From assembly GCA_016789025.1 (NCBI GenBank), contig JAEURC010000101.1, forward strand, positions 1 to 59,202: a DNA stretch of 59,202 nucleotides, in the 5' to 3' direction. This DNA comes from Anaerolineales bacterium (GTDB lineage Bacteria; Chloroflexota; Anaerolineae; Anaerolineales; Villigracilaceae). Each line of letters begins with the position of its first letter. The first letter of the stretch is position 1. Position numbers and translations under genes: made by a program. The notes below the pieces were generated by a model. The model saw only the letters and a list, made by a program, of their open reading frames with translations. It was not told the origin of the DNA and did not search any database. Positions 19,963 through 27,704 of this stretch are shown here, in pieces.

Positions 19963-21047
19963 AAATCATTTCGGTCGTCGGGGCGCGCCCCGAATTCATT
20001 CAAGCAACGCCGGTGAGTCGCGCGCTTCGCAAACATCATCGCGAAATCCTCGTCCACACCGGTCAGCACTACGACTACAAAATGTCGCAGACCTTTTTCG
20101 ACGAACTCGGCATCCCCGCGCCCGACTACAACCTCGAAGTGGGTTCCGGCTCGCACGCCGGGCAAACAGCCGAAATCCTGGTGCGATTCGAAGAGATCGT
20201 CCTCAAAGAACAGCCGGAGGTGATCATCGTCCGCGGCGATACGAACTCCACGCTGGCGGGCGCGCTCGTCGCGAGCAAACTGCACATCCCAACCGTTCAC
20301 ATCGAAGCGGGCGAGCGTAGTTTTGACCGCCGCATGCCCGAAGAGATCAACCGACTCGTTGCCGACCAGCTATCCTCCGCCTATTTTTGCGTAAGCCAAA
20401 CTGCCGTGCGGCAACTCGCCAACGAAGGCATCACAAAGAATGTTTATTGGGTGGGAGATGTGATGCTGGATGCGAACCTCGCCAACCGGCCGCTTGCGCG
20501 AAAAAAATCGACGGTTCTTTCGGATCTGGGACTTGCCCCCGCTTCGTACAGTTTGGTCACCGTCCATCGCGCCGCCAACACCGACGACCCCGCGCGCCTG
20601 ACCAATATCGTCCACGCCCTGAGCCAAGTCGGCGAGACGGTAATCTTCCCCGTCCATCCGCGCACGCGCGGCGCGCTCGAAAAACTCGACGCGCAATTTG
20701 GCGACAATGTCCGCTTGATCGAACCGGTCGGCTATTATGACATGATGGTATTGGAAGAGAATGCGCGCCTGATCGCCACCGACTCTGGCGGCGTGCAACG
20801 CGAAGCCTATTTCATGCAGAAACCATGCCTCACCCTGCGCGACGAAACCGAATGGACGGAGACCGTTACCGCTGGTTGGAATAAACTCGTCGGGGTGGAT
20901 GTGGATACGATCGTCCATGAATGGAATTCGTTCACGCCGCCCTCCGTTCAGCCGCCCATCTTTGGCGACGGCACAGCGGGCGAAAAAATCGCGGAGACCC
21001 TTGGGCAAATCCAACTGTCCGTGCATGAAGATCGCGTACTGGCGTAA
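19959..21047 (+). CDS. wecB: UDP-N-acetylglucosamine 2-epimerase (non-hydrolysing)
   Basis: 362 residues from the ATG at 19959, which overlaps the previous stop; an upstream in-frame start at 19827 lies inside that gene. Family signatures are strong: VGARPEFIQATPV at the N-terminus, TGQHYDYKMSQTFF, RGDTNSTLAGALVA, HIEAGERSFDRRMPEEINR and TDSGGVQREAYF. It interconverts UDP-GlcNAc and UDP-ManNAc, supplying ManNAc or derived uronic acids. A variant acting on a 2,3-diacetamido sugar is possible and cannot be excluded from motifs. Confidence 0.9.
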   Translation: MKIISVVGARPEFIQATPVSRALRKHHREILVHTGQHYDYKMSQTFFDELGIPAPDYNLEVGSGSHAGQTAEILVRFEEIVLKEQPEVIIVRGDTNSTLAGALVASKLHIPTVHIEAGERSFDRRMPEEINRLVADQLSSAYFCVSQTAVRQLANEGITKNVYWVGDVMLDANLANRPLARKKSTVLSDLGLAPASYSLVTVHRAANTDDPARLTNIVHALSQVGETVIFPVHPRTRGALEKLDAQFGDNVRLIEPVGYYDMMVLEENARLIATDSGGVQREAYFMQKPCLTLRDETEWTETVTAGWNKLVGVDVDTIVHEWNSFTPPSVQPPIFGDGTAGEKIAETLGQIQLSVHEDRVLA

Positions 21048-21073
21048 TCAACTTTCACAGAAGATTTGAGACT

Positions 21074-22402
21074 ATGAATCAGACATCACAGCAACACATC
21101 GGCATCATCGGCGGCGGCATTATGGGAATCAGCCTCGGCTACTTCCTCTCGCGCCGCGGACTCAAAGTGACCATTTACGAAGCCTCGCCCGTATTGGGCG
21201 GATTGGCGGGTCCCATCACGCTCGGCGACGGAACTCAGGTGGATCGGTTCTATCACGCCATTTTATCCAGCGACCGCTTCCTCAGCGACCTGTGCAAAGA
21301 ACTGGGCATCCACGACCAACTGCGTTACAAAGAGACCAAAACCAGTTTTTATTACAAAGGCAAACTTTACCCGATGAACAACATCATCGAATTCTTGAAG
21401 TTCCCGCCTCTGGGTTGGGTTGATCGCTTCCGGCTGGGACTCACCGTGCTTGCCGCGCAAATCGTCAAGGATTGGAAATCGCTCGAATCGGTCAGCGTTC
21501 AAAGTTGGTTGCTCAAGTGGGGCGGCGCCACGACCTTCCAAAATATCTGGCGCCCCATGCTGAAAGCCAAGTTCGATGGCGGCTTCGATAATGTGCCAGC
21601 CACGTGGATCTGGTCGCGGCTTGTGCGCATGAAATCGACGCGGGAGGGCGCGAATCAAAAAGAGATGGCTGGGCATCTGATCGGCGGGTACATCACCCTC
21701 ATCAAAGCCCTGACAGACAAGATCGTGGAAGCGGGTGGGAGCGTCCTGCTCAAAACGCCCGTCAAAGAAATTGTGATCGAAAACGACAAGGCGGTGGGCA
21801 TCCGCATGGCGAACGACGAGGTTGTGAAGTATGACAAAGTGGTGTGCACCATGCAGACCCCCGTCTTTCAACGCCTGATCCCCACCGCCGACCAGGCGTA
21901 TCACGAATATCTCGGCAAGTCGGACTATCTCGGCATCATCGCTCCGTTACTTGTGCTGGATCGCCCGTTGACAGGGAACTGGACCGTGAACATCACCGAT
22001 GATCGCTATCCGTTTACCGGCGTGATCGAGACGACTGCGTACATCGACCCCAAGTATGCTGGCGGCTATCACCTGGTCTATTTGCCAAAATACACCGCGC
22101 CCGGCAGTGAATGGCAGAAGAAGAGCGATGATGAGATCAAGCGTATCTGGCTTGAAAATTTAGAAGCGATGTTCCCAAGTTTCGACGCTTCCTCCGTTCG
22201 CTATTTCTTGATTCATCGAGAGCGTTATGTCGAACCATTACATGGCTTGAATGAGATCGACCTGATCCCATCGGTCAAAACGCCGATCGAGAATCTTTTC
22301 CTTGCCACCACGTCGCAAATTTACCCCGCGCTCACCAACGGCGAATCCGTTTCCCGTCACGCGCGCGAAGCGGCTGATATCGTCTCAGGAGCAAATGGAT
22401 GA
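21074..22402 (+). CDS. NAD(P)/FAD-dependent oxidoreductase (protoporphyrinogen-oxidase-like fold)
   Basis: 442 residues. The N-terminal dinucleotide motif IGGGIMGISLGYFLSRRG (GxGxxG type) is followed by the acidic ribose-binding end of strand 2 (VTIYEAS) and GGLAG, as in amine-oxidase and UDP-galactopyranose-mutase-like flavoproteins. ITLGDGTQVDRFYHAI matches the second conserved block. In polysaccharide loci such proteins are often annotated as UDP-galactopyranose-mutase-like or protoporphyrinogen-oxidase-like; a sugar-ring or lipid-carrier reaction is possible. The stop overlaps the next ATG (ATGA at 22399). Confidence 0.75.
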   Translation: MNQTSQQHIGIIGGGIMGISLGYFLSRRGLKVTIYEASPVLGGLAGPITLGDGTQVDRFYHAILSSDRFLSDLCKELGIHDQLRYKETKTSFYYKGKLYPMNNIIEFLKFPPLGWVDRFRLGLTVLAAQIVKDWKSLESVSVQSWLLKWGGATTFQNIWRPMLKAKFDGGFDNVPATWIWSRLVRMKSTREGANQKEMAGHLIGGYITLIKALTDKIVEAGGSVLLKTPVKEIVIENDKAVGIRMANDEVVKYDKVVCTMQTPVFQRLIPTADQAYHEYLGKSDYLGIIAPLLVLDRPLTGNWTVNITDDRYPFTGVIETTAYIDPKYAGGYHLVYLPKYTAPGSEWQKKSDDEIKRIWLENLEAMFPSFDASSVRYFLIHRERYVEPLHGLNEIDLIPSVKTPIENLFLATTSQIYPALTNGESVSRHAREAADIVSGANG

Positions 22403-22983
22403 ATTCAAACACAGTGATCATTGTGTCCGGACTGCCGCGTTCGGGCACATCCATGATGATGAAGATGCTCGAAGCGGGCGGGTTGCCGATCCTCACCGAT
22501 AACCTCCGCGAAGCGGACGCGAACAACCCGAAAGGCTATTACGAATTCGAGCGCGTCAAAAACATGAAAGACGGCGACCTCGCCTGGATGCCGGAGGCTG
22601 TCGGCAAAGTGGTGAAGATCGTCACCGGGTTGATCACCTACCTGCCGCCTGAATTCAAGTACAAGATCGTCTTCATGCGCCGCGATCTCAGGGAAATCTT
22701 ATCCTCCCAGAAGAAAATGCTGGGGCGGCTCGGCAAAGGCGACGATAACATCCCCGACGATAAGATGGCAAAAACCTATGAGGAACACCTCAAGCAGGTA
22801 AAAGGCTGGCTCGTGCGGCAGGCAAATATCGAAACGCTGTACGTCGATTACAACGCGATGGTCAACGACCCGACCGAATCTTTGCAAAAGGTCAGCGCGT
22901 TTCTTGGCGGCATGGATGTGCAAACGATGGCATCTGTAGTGGACCAGGAACTCTACCGCGAACGCAAAAAAGCGCTTGCATAA
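22399..22983 (+). CDS. Sulfotransferase family protein
   Basis: 194 residues. The P-loop-like 5'-phosphosulfate site is SGLPRSGTSMMMKMLEAGG (residues ~10-28). The 3'-phosphate site is in YKIVFMRRDLREILSSQKKM (Arg and Ser spaced as in PAPS-dependent enzymes). It probably transfers sulfate from PAPS to a sugar hydroxyl, making a sulfated exopolysaccharide. It is short compared with many sulfotransferases (250-300 residues) but keeps both PAPS-binding blocks. Coupled to the flavoprotein by a 4-base overlap. Confidence 0.8.
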   Translation: MNSNTVIIVSGLPRSGTSMMMKMLEAGGLPILTDNLREADANNPKGYYEFERVKNMKDGDLAWMPEAVGKVVKIVTGLITYLPPEFKYKIVFMRRDLREILSSQKKMLGRLGKGDDNIPDDKMAKTYEEHLKQVKGWLVRQANIETLYVDYNAMVNDPTESLQKVSAFLGGMDVQTMASVVDQELYRERKKALA

Positions 22984-23001
22984 AAAGAAAGGAATACAAA
23001 C

Positions 23002-23262
23002 ATGAATCCAATTTTCCGATTTACCCGACTGCTCACCCTCATGGGGCTTTCCGATCCGTCGCAAGGACGCGGCTATTTGGGACCTGAAACCCTCATGCCC
23101 ATCGCCTCTGTGCTGGCGGCAATCGCAGGCTTCTTCCTCATGTTCTGGCGAATCATCGTCAAATTTGTGAAGAAGGCCTACCGCAAAGCGCGCGGCATTC
23201 CCGAAGAACTTCCCCCGGATGTTGAAATCGAAGAAGCCGTCGAAGAAAAACAAGAGCAATAA
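23002..23262 (+). CDS. Small membrane protein of unknown function
   Basis: 86 residues, preceded by AAGAAAGGAAT, a usable ribosome site. One membrane segment (LMPIASVLAAIAGFFLMFWRII, residues ~31-52) is followed by a basic stretch (KFVKKAYRKARG) and a very acidic tail rich in Glu. The basic-inside rule puts the tail in the cytoplasm. It sits 18 bases after the sulfotransferase gene and 11 before a phosphodiesterase-like gene. It may tether or regulate a neighbouring enzyme; that is inference. I do not recognise the family. Confidence 0.65.
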   Translation: MNPIFRFTRLLTLMGLSDPSQGRGYLGPETLMPIASVLAAIAGFFLMFWRIIVKFVKKAYRKARGIPEELPPDVEIEEAVEEKQEQ

Positions 23263-23273
23263 TTCTTTCGCCG

Positions 23274-25112
23274 ATGAAAAAGGTCATTGTCATCGGGCTG
23301 GATGGATTCGAGCCGAAGATCGCCGAATCCATGATGGCTCGTGGTGAACTCCCCAACTTGATGCGATTGCGCGAACAGGGCGGATATACGCGACTCAAAA
23401 CCACCGCCTCTGCCCAGACGCCTGTGGCTTGGTCCACCTTCTCGACCGGCACCAATCCCGGCGGGCACGGCATATTCGACTTCCTCACCCGTGACGCGAA
23501 AACCTACCTGCCACTGATGGCGTTGAGTCGTTACGAACAGAAGAACGCGTTCGTCCTGCCCAAAGTGGTCAACATGCGGCGCGGGACCCCGTTTTGGGAT
23601 TTGCTCTCCGCCAAGGATGTGGAATCGACCATCTTGCGCATCCCATGCGCCTACCCACCGGACAAAGTGAAGGGGCGCATGCTCTCAGGCGTTGGCGTTC
23701 CCGACCTGCGCGGAGGATTCGGCACGCCCACGTTCTACTCCACACGCAAAGAGTTGCACACCGAGCAAAGCGAGAAGGTGGTCAACGTCAGCGTGGCGAA
23801 TGGAAAAGTGACGACGTACATCATCGGTCCGCGCGACCCGAAGACGAAATCCGATCACAAGTTTGACATCCAAATCGAAATTCAGAAGTCTGAAAACAAG
23901 ATCATCATCACCTCGCAAGGACAGCCTGACAAGCTCGAAGTGAGTTTGGGCAAGTGGAGCAAGTGGCTGAAGGTCAAGTTCAAAGTTGGGATGATGCAAA
24001 CCGTGTCGGGCATTGTGCGCTTCAACCTGCGTCAACTCGAACCCGAATTTGAGTTATACGCATCGCCCGTCAATTTCGAAACCGAGGAACCGCTGTTCCC
24101 GATCAGTTCACCGCAGGAATATGCCCACGACCTGGCAATGAAGATCGGGCGCTATTACACCGCCGGCATGGCGGAAGACCACGACGGATTGAACAACGAA
24201 CGATTCGATGAGGCGTCATACCTTGACCAGTGCCGCACCGTGTTGCGCGAACGCCGCAAGATGATGGAATTTGAATTAGGCAGATTCCAAAAAGGATTTT
24301 TCTTCTGCCTGTTCGACACTCCCGATAGGCTGGCGCACATGTTCTGGCGCTTTACCGAACTGAATCACCCCGCCAACAAAGGCGAGGATGTTTCGCGGTA
24401 CGCCAAAGTGATCGAAGAACATTACCGCGAATGTGACGAGATCGTCGGCGAGGCAATGAAGCACGCCGACCCCGACACGCTCTTCATCGTGTTGAGCGAC
24501 CACGGCATGAACTCGTTCCAGCGCGGATTAAATCTCAACACATGGCTTCACGATAACGGTTTCCTCGCTCTCAAGCCCGGTTTCACGCCGGGCGAAAGCG
24601 GCGACTTTTTTCAAAACGTGGACTGGGACAAGACCAAAGCCTTTTCACTGGGCTTGGGTTGCATCTTCCTCAACCGCAAAGGACGCGAAGCCAACGGCAT
24701 CGTGGCGGATGGGGAGGCGGAATCTGTGCGGAGTGGCATCGTGGCGGGGCTGACCGGGCTGGTGGATTCCGACCGGGGAGCCGTGGCAGTTCGAAGTGTG
24801 GCGCGAAGCGAGGAAGTCTATCGCGGTCCCTATGCGAGCGAAGCGCCCGACCTCGTCGTCAATTTTTCCGAGGGCTATCGCGTCTCGTGGGATACGCCGC
24901 TGGGCGGAGTTCCGCATGGGTTGTTCGCCGATAACACCAAGAAGTGGGGCGGCGATCACGTCATCGATCCCGCGCTGGCTTCGGGCGTTTTGTTCATGAA
25001 TAAAAAATTCAGCGCAGAGTCGCCGAGTCTGATGGATCTTGCGCCGACCATTCTTAACGCGTTCGGCGTCGCAAAGGGCGACGCCATGGAAGGAAGCGAT
25101 TTAATACCATGA
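23274..25112 (+). CDS. Alkaline-phosphatase-superfamily (type I phosphodiesterase / nucleotide pyrophosphatase-like) protein
   Basis: 612 residues. The N-terminal metal Asp is in VIVIGLDGFEP (Asp10). A Thr nucleophile candidate is in SAQTPVAWSTFSTGTNP (Thr49), and LSDHGMNSFQRG supplies the Asp-His metal pair. This matches the NPP-like family common in exopolysaccharide loci. It likely hydrolyses or transfers a phosphodiester or phosphoglycan substrate. No signal peptide is seen, so a cytoplasmic site is likely unless exported another way. The next gene overlaps by ATGA and looks like a degenerate relative. Confidence 0.82.
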   Translation: MKKVIVIGLDGFEPKIAESMMARGELPNLMRLREQGGYTRLKTTASAQTPVAWSTFSTGTNPGGHGIFDFLTRDAKTYLPLMALSRYEQKNAFVLPKVVNMRRGTPFWDLLSAKDVESTILRIPCAYPPDKVKGRMLSGVGVPDLRGGFGTPTFYSTRKELHTEQSEKVVNVSVANGKVTTYIIGPRDPKTKSDHKFDIQIEIQKSENKIIITSQGQPDKLEVSLGKWSKWLKVKFKVGMMQTVSGIVRFNLRQLEPEFELYASPVNFETEEPLFPISSPQEYAHDLAMKIGRYYTAGMAEDHDGLNNERFDEASYLDQCRTVLRERRKMMEFELGRFQKGFFFCLFDTPDRLAHMFWRFTELNHPANKGEDVSRYAKVIEEHYRECDEIVGEAMKHADPDTLFIVLSDHGMNSFQRGLNLNTWLHDNGFLALKPGFTPGESGDFFQNVDWDKTKAFSLGLGCIFLNRKGREANGIVADGEAESVRSGIVAGLTGLVDSDRGAVAVRSVARSEEVYRGPYASEAPDLVVNFSEGYRVSWDTPLGGVPHGLFADNTKKWGGDHVIDPALASGVLFMNKKFSAESPSLMDLAPTILNAFGVAKGDAMEGSDLIP

Positions 25113-25723
25113 AAATTTTAGCGTTCGATTTACAAGGCGCAAAACGCGCCATGTTGCTTGCCGATGAGCGGCTCGAAAATTTGCGCCGCCTGATGGACAT
25201 GGGTTGTTTTGGCGAGCTCGAAGGCAACCCGCGCGAATGGAACGTGCTGGCTCGCCACGAAGCGCACATATTGACGCTGGCTGAATTTCTCGCGCAAGCG
25301 GGGAAAGATGTCGCCATGTTCGATGAAGCCTCTGCATTGCAATCGAAACTTGTTTCCGGCGAATGGGACTGCTGTCAATTCAACGCTTCTTTTCCCAGTG
25401 ACGGCGGCTCCGCCGATCTCTACCTTGACTTCGACCGCGGCTTGGGTGACGCGCTCCAACATTTGAGCGATGACACCCTGATCCTGGTGGTGGGGGAGTT
25501 GTGTTTTGTGCTTGTCGCGTCGAGCAATCCGATTGACGGATATCAGGATGGCTCTTCGCTCGATCTCACTCCGACGGTGTTGGAATTGGCTGGCTACCCC
25601 TTGCCTGCGAATATCGAGGGAAAATCGTGGGTGGCAGGCATGGAACTGAACCGCTCCTCCGGCTTATCCGATGATGAGCAGGCGATGCTCCGCGAACGGT
25701 TGAGCGGGTTGGGGTACATCTAG
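25109..25723 (+). CDS. Degenerate alkaline-phosphatase-superfamily protein (probable pseudoenzyme)
   Basis: 204 residues, one third of the family length. It keeps the fold ends: MKILAFDLQGA at the N-terminus in place of the LDG metal Asp, and the C-terminal SLDLTPTVLELAGYPLP...GKSW block and LRERLSGLGYI tail typical of these enzymes. The Thr nucleophile motif is absent. The DHG motif is replaced by VVGELC. It is therefore probably catalytically inactive, possibly a regulatory or binding partner of the gene it overlaps. The frame is intact with normal codon use, so it does not look like recent decay. Confidence 0.6.
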   Translation: MKILAFDLQGAKRAMLLADERLENLRRLMDMGCFGELEGNPREWNVLARHEAHILTLAEFLAQAGKDVAMFDEASALQSKLVSGEWDCCQFNASFPSDGGSADLYLDFDRGLGDALQHLSDDTLILVVGELCFVLVASSNPIDGYQDGSSLDLTPTVLELAGYPLPANIEGKSWVAGMELNRSSGLSDDEQAMLRERLSGLGYI

Positions 25724-25776
25724 GTATAACCTGTCCGTCGGCGTTCTCTACCGCCGACGATGTATGGAACATTTTT

Positions 25777-27627
25777 ATGAAAAAATTCGACACACAATTT
25801 GCGGTTGACATTCTCAAATACGCTCTGTGGTTTGGCATGATTACCGGCCTGGTGGAAGGCGTGTTGCTGTACGCATTGCAACGCTACGAACTCCTGCGCG
25901 GGCAGATCACCTATCTCGGTTCGGGTCCGCAAGTGTTGTGGGTCGCGCCGGTCTTCGATGCGTTGTTCTTTCTGCTCGTCGGCATTGGCGTGGCGGTCGT
26001 TGCCCAGTTTCTGCCGCAAAAGTTTGCAAAGCAGGCGGTCTTCTTTGTTTTCTGTTTCCTGGTTTTTTTCGGTTGGTTGCTGGTCTATCTTTCCGGCAGG
26101 TTGAATCCCGCCGCCACGGCGATCTTGGGCGCGGGCATTGGCTATCAAATATCCACGCTCATTGTTGCGCGTGAAAATCGATTTGCCCAGTTCGCGCAAC
26201 GAACGTTCAAAATTCTTGCCGGAGTGACATTGGCATTGTTCATCCTGGTTCAAGGCGGCTTTTGGATTCGAGAACGTGTTGCAACAAGCAACCTGCCACA
26301 GTCGCAGAGGAGCGAACCGACGCCGAATATTTTAGTGATCGTGATGGACACCGTCCGAGCCGATCATTTGTCGCTTCAAGGATACGAGCGCGAAACCGAC
26401 CCGACCCTCAAGCGCATCGCTTCCGAAGGCGTGATGTTCGAAAACGCCTATGCCGCATCCTCATGGACTCTCACCTCGCACGCCTCGCTTTTCACCGGTC
26501 GCTGGCCCTACGAACACAAAGCGGACGGCGGGCGTTACCTCGATGAAACCTACCCCACCATTGCCGAAGCGTTGACCGAACGCGGTTATCGCACCGGCGC
26601 ATTCAACGGCAATTTTGAAACTGTTACCAGCCATTGGGGGTTTGCGCGCGGCTTCCTCCATTTTGAAGATTATTATCAAACTCTTCCGCAGTTGGCGGTC
26701 AGTTCTGTGTATGGGCGTTTCATGGAATATTACGTTTTCCACAAAGTATTCAACATGGAATTTTCGATAGATCGCCGTTGGGGCCCGAGCGTCAACCAAT
26801 CCGCATTGGATTGGATCGATCAGGATGACAACAAGCCGTTCTTTGCCTTTGTCAACTACTACGACGCCCACGCGCCGTACATTTCGCCGGAGCGCGCGAA
26901 ATTTTCGAACCTCCTCAACCCCGGCGGACTCGTCAACACCGATTGGACCACCGCCGATATTTACAACCCCAAAACGCCCGAGCAAGTGCAAGGCGAGATC
27001 GACGCATACGACGGCGGCGTCTATTACACCGACCAGCAGATCGACGCGCTGTTGAAAGAATTGGATTCGCGCGGCAAACTCGAGAACACCATCGTCGTCA
27101 TCACCTCCGATCATGGCGAGTTGTTCGGCGAGCATGGCTTGTGGGAGCATCACAACTCGTTGTACAAGCCAGTTATCCATGTGCCGTTGATCGTGTGGTA
27201 CCCAAAATCGGCGCCGCACAACCTGCGGATCGATACGCCGGTCTCGAACACATTCGTCCCTGCCATGTTATTGGATATGCTCGGCGAACCGGAGCAGACC
27301 ACCTTCCCCGGCCCGCCTCTTTCCCAATTGTGGGCTGACCCGGCTGCGGCGGCGAATTTCCCCGACCCCATCGCGGAGATGGCCGAGTCGAGTTGGGTGA
27401 ACCCGAATCACTTGTCGATTCGAGGCGACATGGTCACTGTGTTGTCTCCCGAATGGCAGTTCATCGCCCATGAGTTCAATGGCATCGAGTTGTACAATCT
27501 GAACGACGACCCGAATCAGGAAAACAACCTTGCCGGCGAGAATCCTGCCGCGCTGGACGAACTCAAGAATTACTATCTCGATCTGCTCGCCCAACTCGGC
27601 ATGACGTGGCCCTACGACAATAAATAA
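25777..27627 (+). CDS. Membrane-anchored sulfatase-fold hydrolase/transferase with Thr nucleophile (tandem pair, first)
   Basis: 616 residues. Four membrane segments occupy residues ~10-165 (for example WFGMITGLVEGVLLYALQ), then an outside catalytic domain. Metal Asp: VIVMDTVRADHLSLQGY. The nucleophile loop reads SSWTLTSHASLFTGR, so the C/S-x-P-S-R formylglycine motif of sulfatases is T231-L-T-S-H. SDHGELFGEHGLWEH completes the metal site. Thr at this position is known in phosphodiesterase and phosphotransferase members such as LTA synthase, so a phospho-substrate is more likely than sulfate. It probably trims or adds a phospho-group on the surface glycan. Confidence 0.8.
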   Translation: MKKFDTQFAVDILKYALWFGMITGLVEGVLLYALQRYELLRGQITYLGSGPQVLWVAPVFDALFFLLVGIGVAVVAQFLPQKFAKQAVFFVFCFLVFFGWLLVYLSGRLNPAATAILGAGIGYQISTLIVARENRFAQFAQRTFKILAGVTLALFILVQGGFWIRERVATSNLPQSQRSEPTPNILVIVMDTVRADHLSLQGYERETDPTLKRIASEGVMFENAYAASSWTLTSHASLFTGRWPYEHKADGGRYLDETYPTIAEALTERGYRTGAFNGNFETVTSHWGFARGFLHFEDYYQTLPQLAVSSVYGRFMEYYVFHKVFNMEFSIDRRWGPSVNQSALDWIDQDDNKPFFAFVNYYDAHAPYISPERAKFSNLLNPGGLVNTDWTTADIYNPKTPEQVQGEIDAYDGGVYYTDQQIDALLKELDSRGKLENTIVVITSDHGELFGEHGLWEHHNSLYKPVIHVPLIVWYPKSAPHNLRIDTPVSNTFVPAMLLDMLGEPEQTTFPGPPLSQLWADPAAAANFPDPIAEMAESSWVNPNHLSIRGDMVTVLSPEWQFIAHEFNGIELYNLNDDPNQENNLAGENPAALDELKNYYLDLLAQLGMTWPYDNK

Positions 27628-27639
27628 CCACCGGTCATA

Positions 27640-27695
27640 CGACATATACGTCGCCTATTGCAAGAGCGACATAAATGTCGCATTACTTTTTTCTG
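27640..27695 (+). terminator. Tandem hairpins between the paired sulfatase-fold genes
   Basis: Two related stems: CGAC-atatac-GTCG (27640-27653), then GCGACAT-aa-ATGTCGC (27666-27681), followed by ATTACTTTTTTCT. The second has the stem-plus-T-run form of an intrinsic terminator, though the paired gene downstream starts only 24 bases later (TTG at 27705). Partial read-through or attenuation is likely. Confidence 0.5.
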
Positions 27696-27704
27696 AGATA
27701 AAAC

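Noticed and set aside
26461..27219. Long antisense frame opposite the sulfatase-fold genes
   Set aside because: High-GC codon bias leaves open frames on the opposite strand; the + strand protein has intact family motifs across the same bases.
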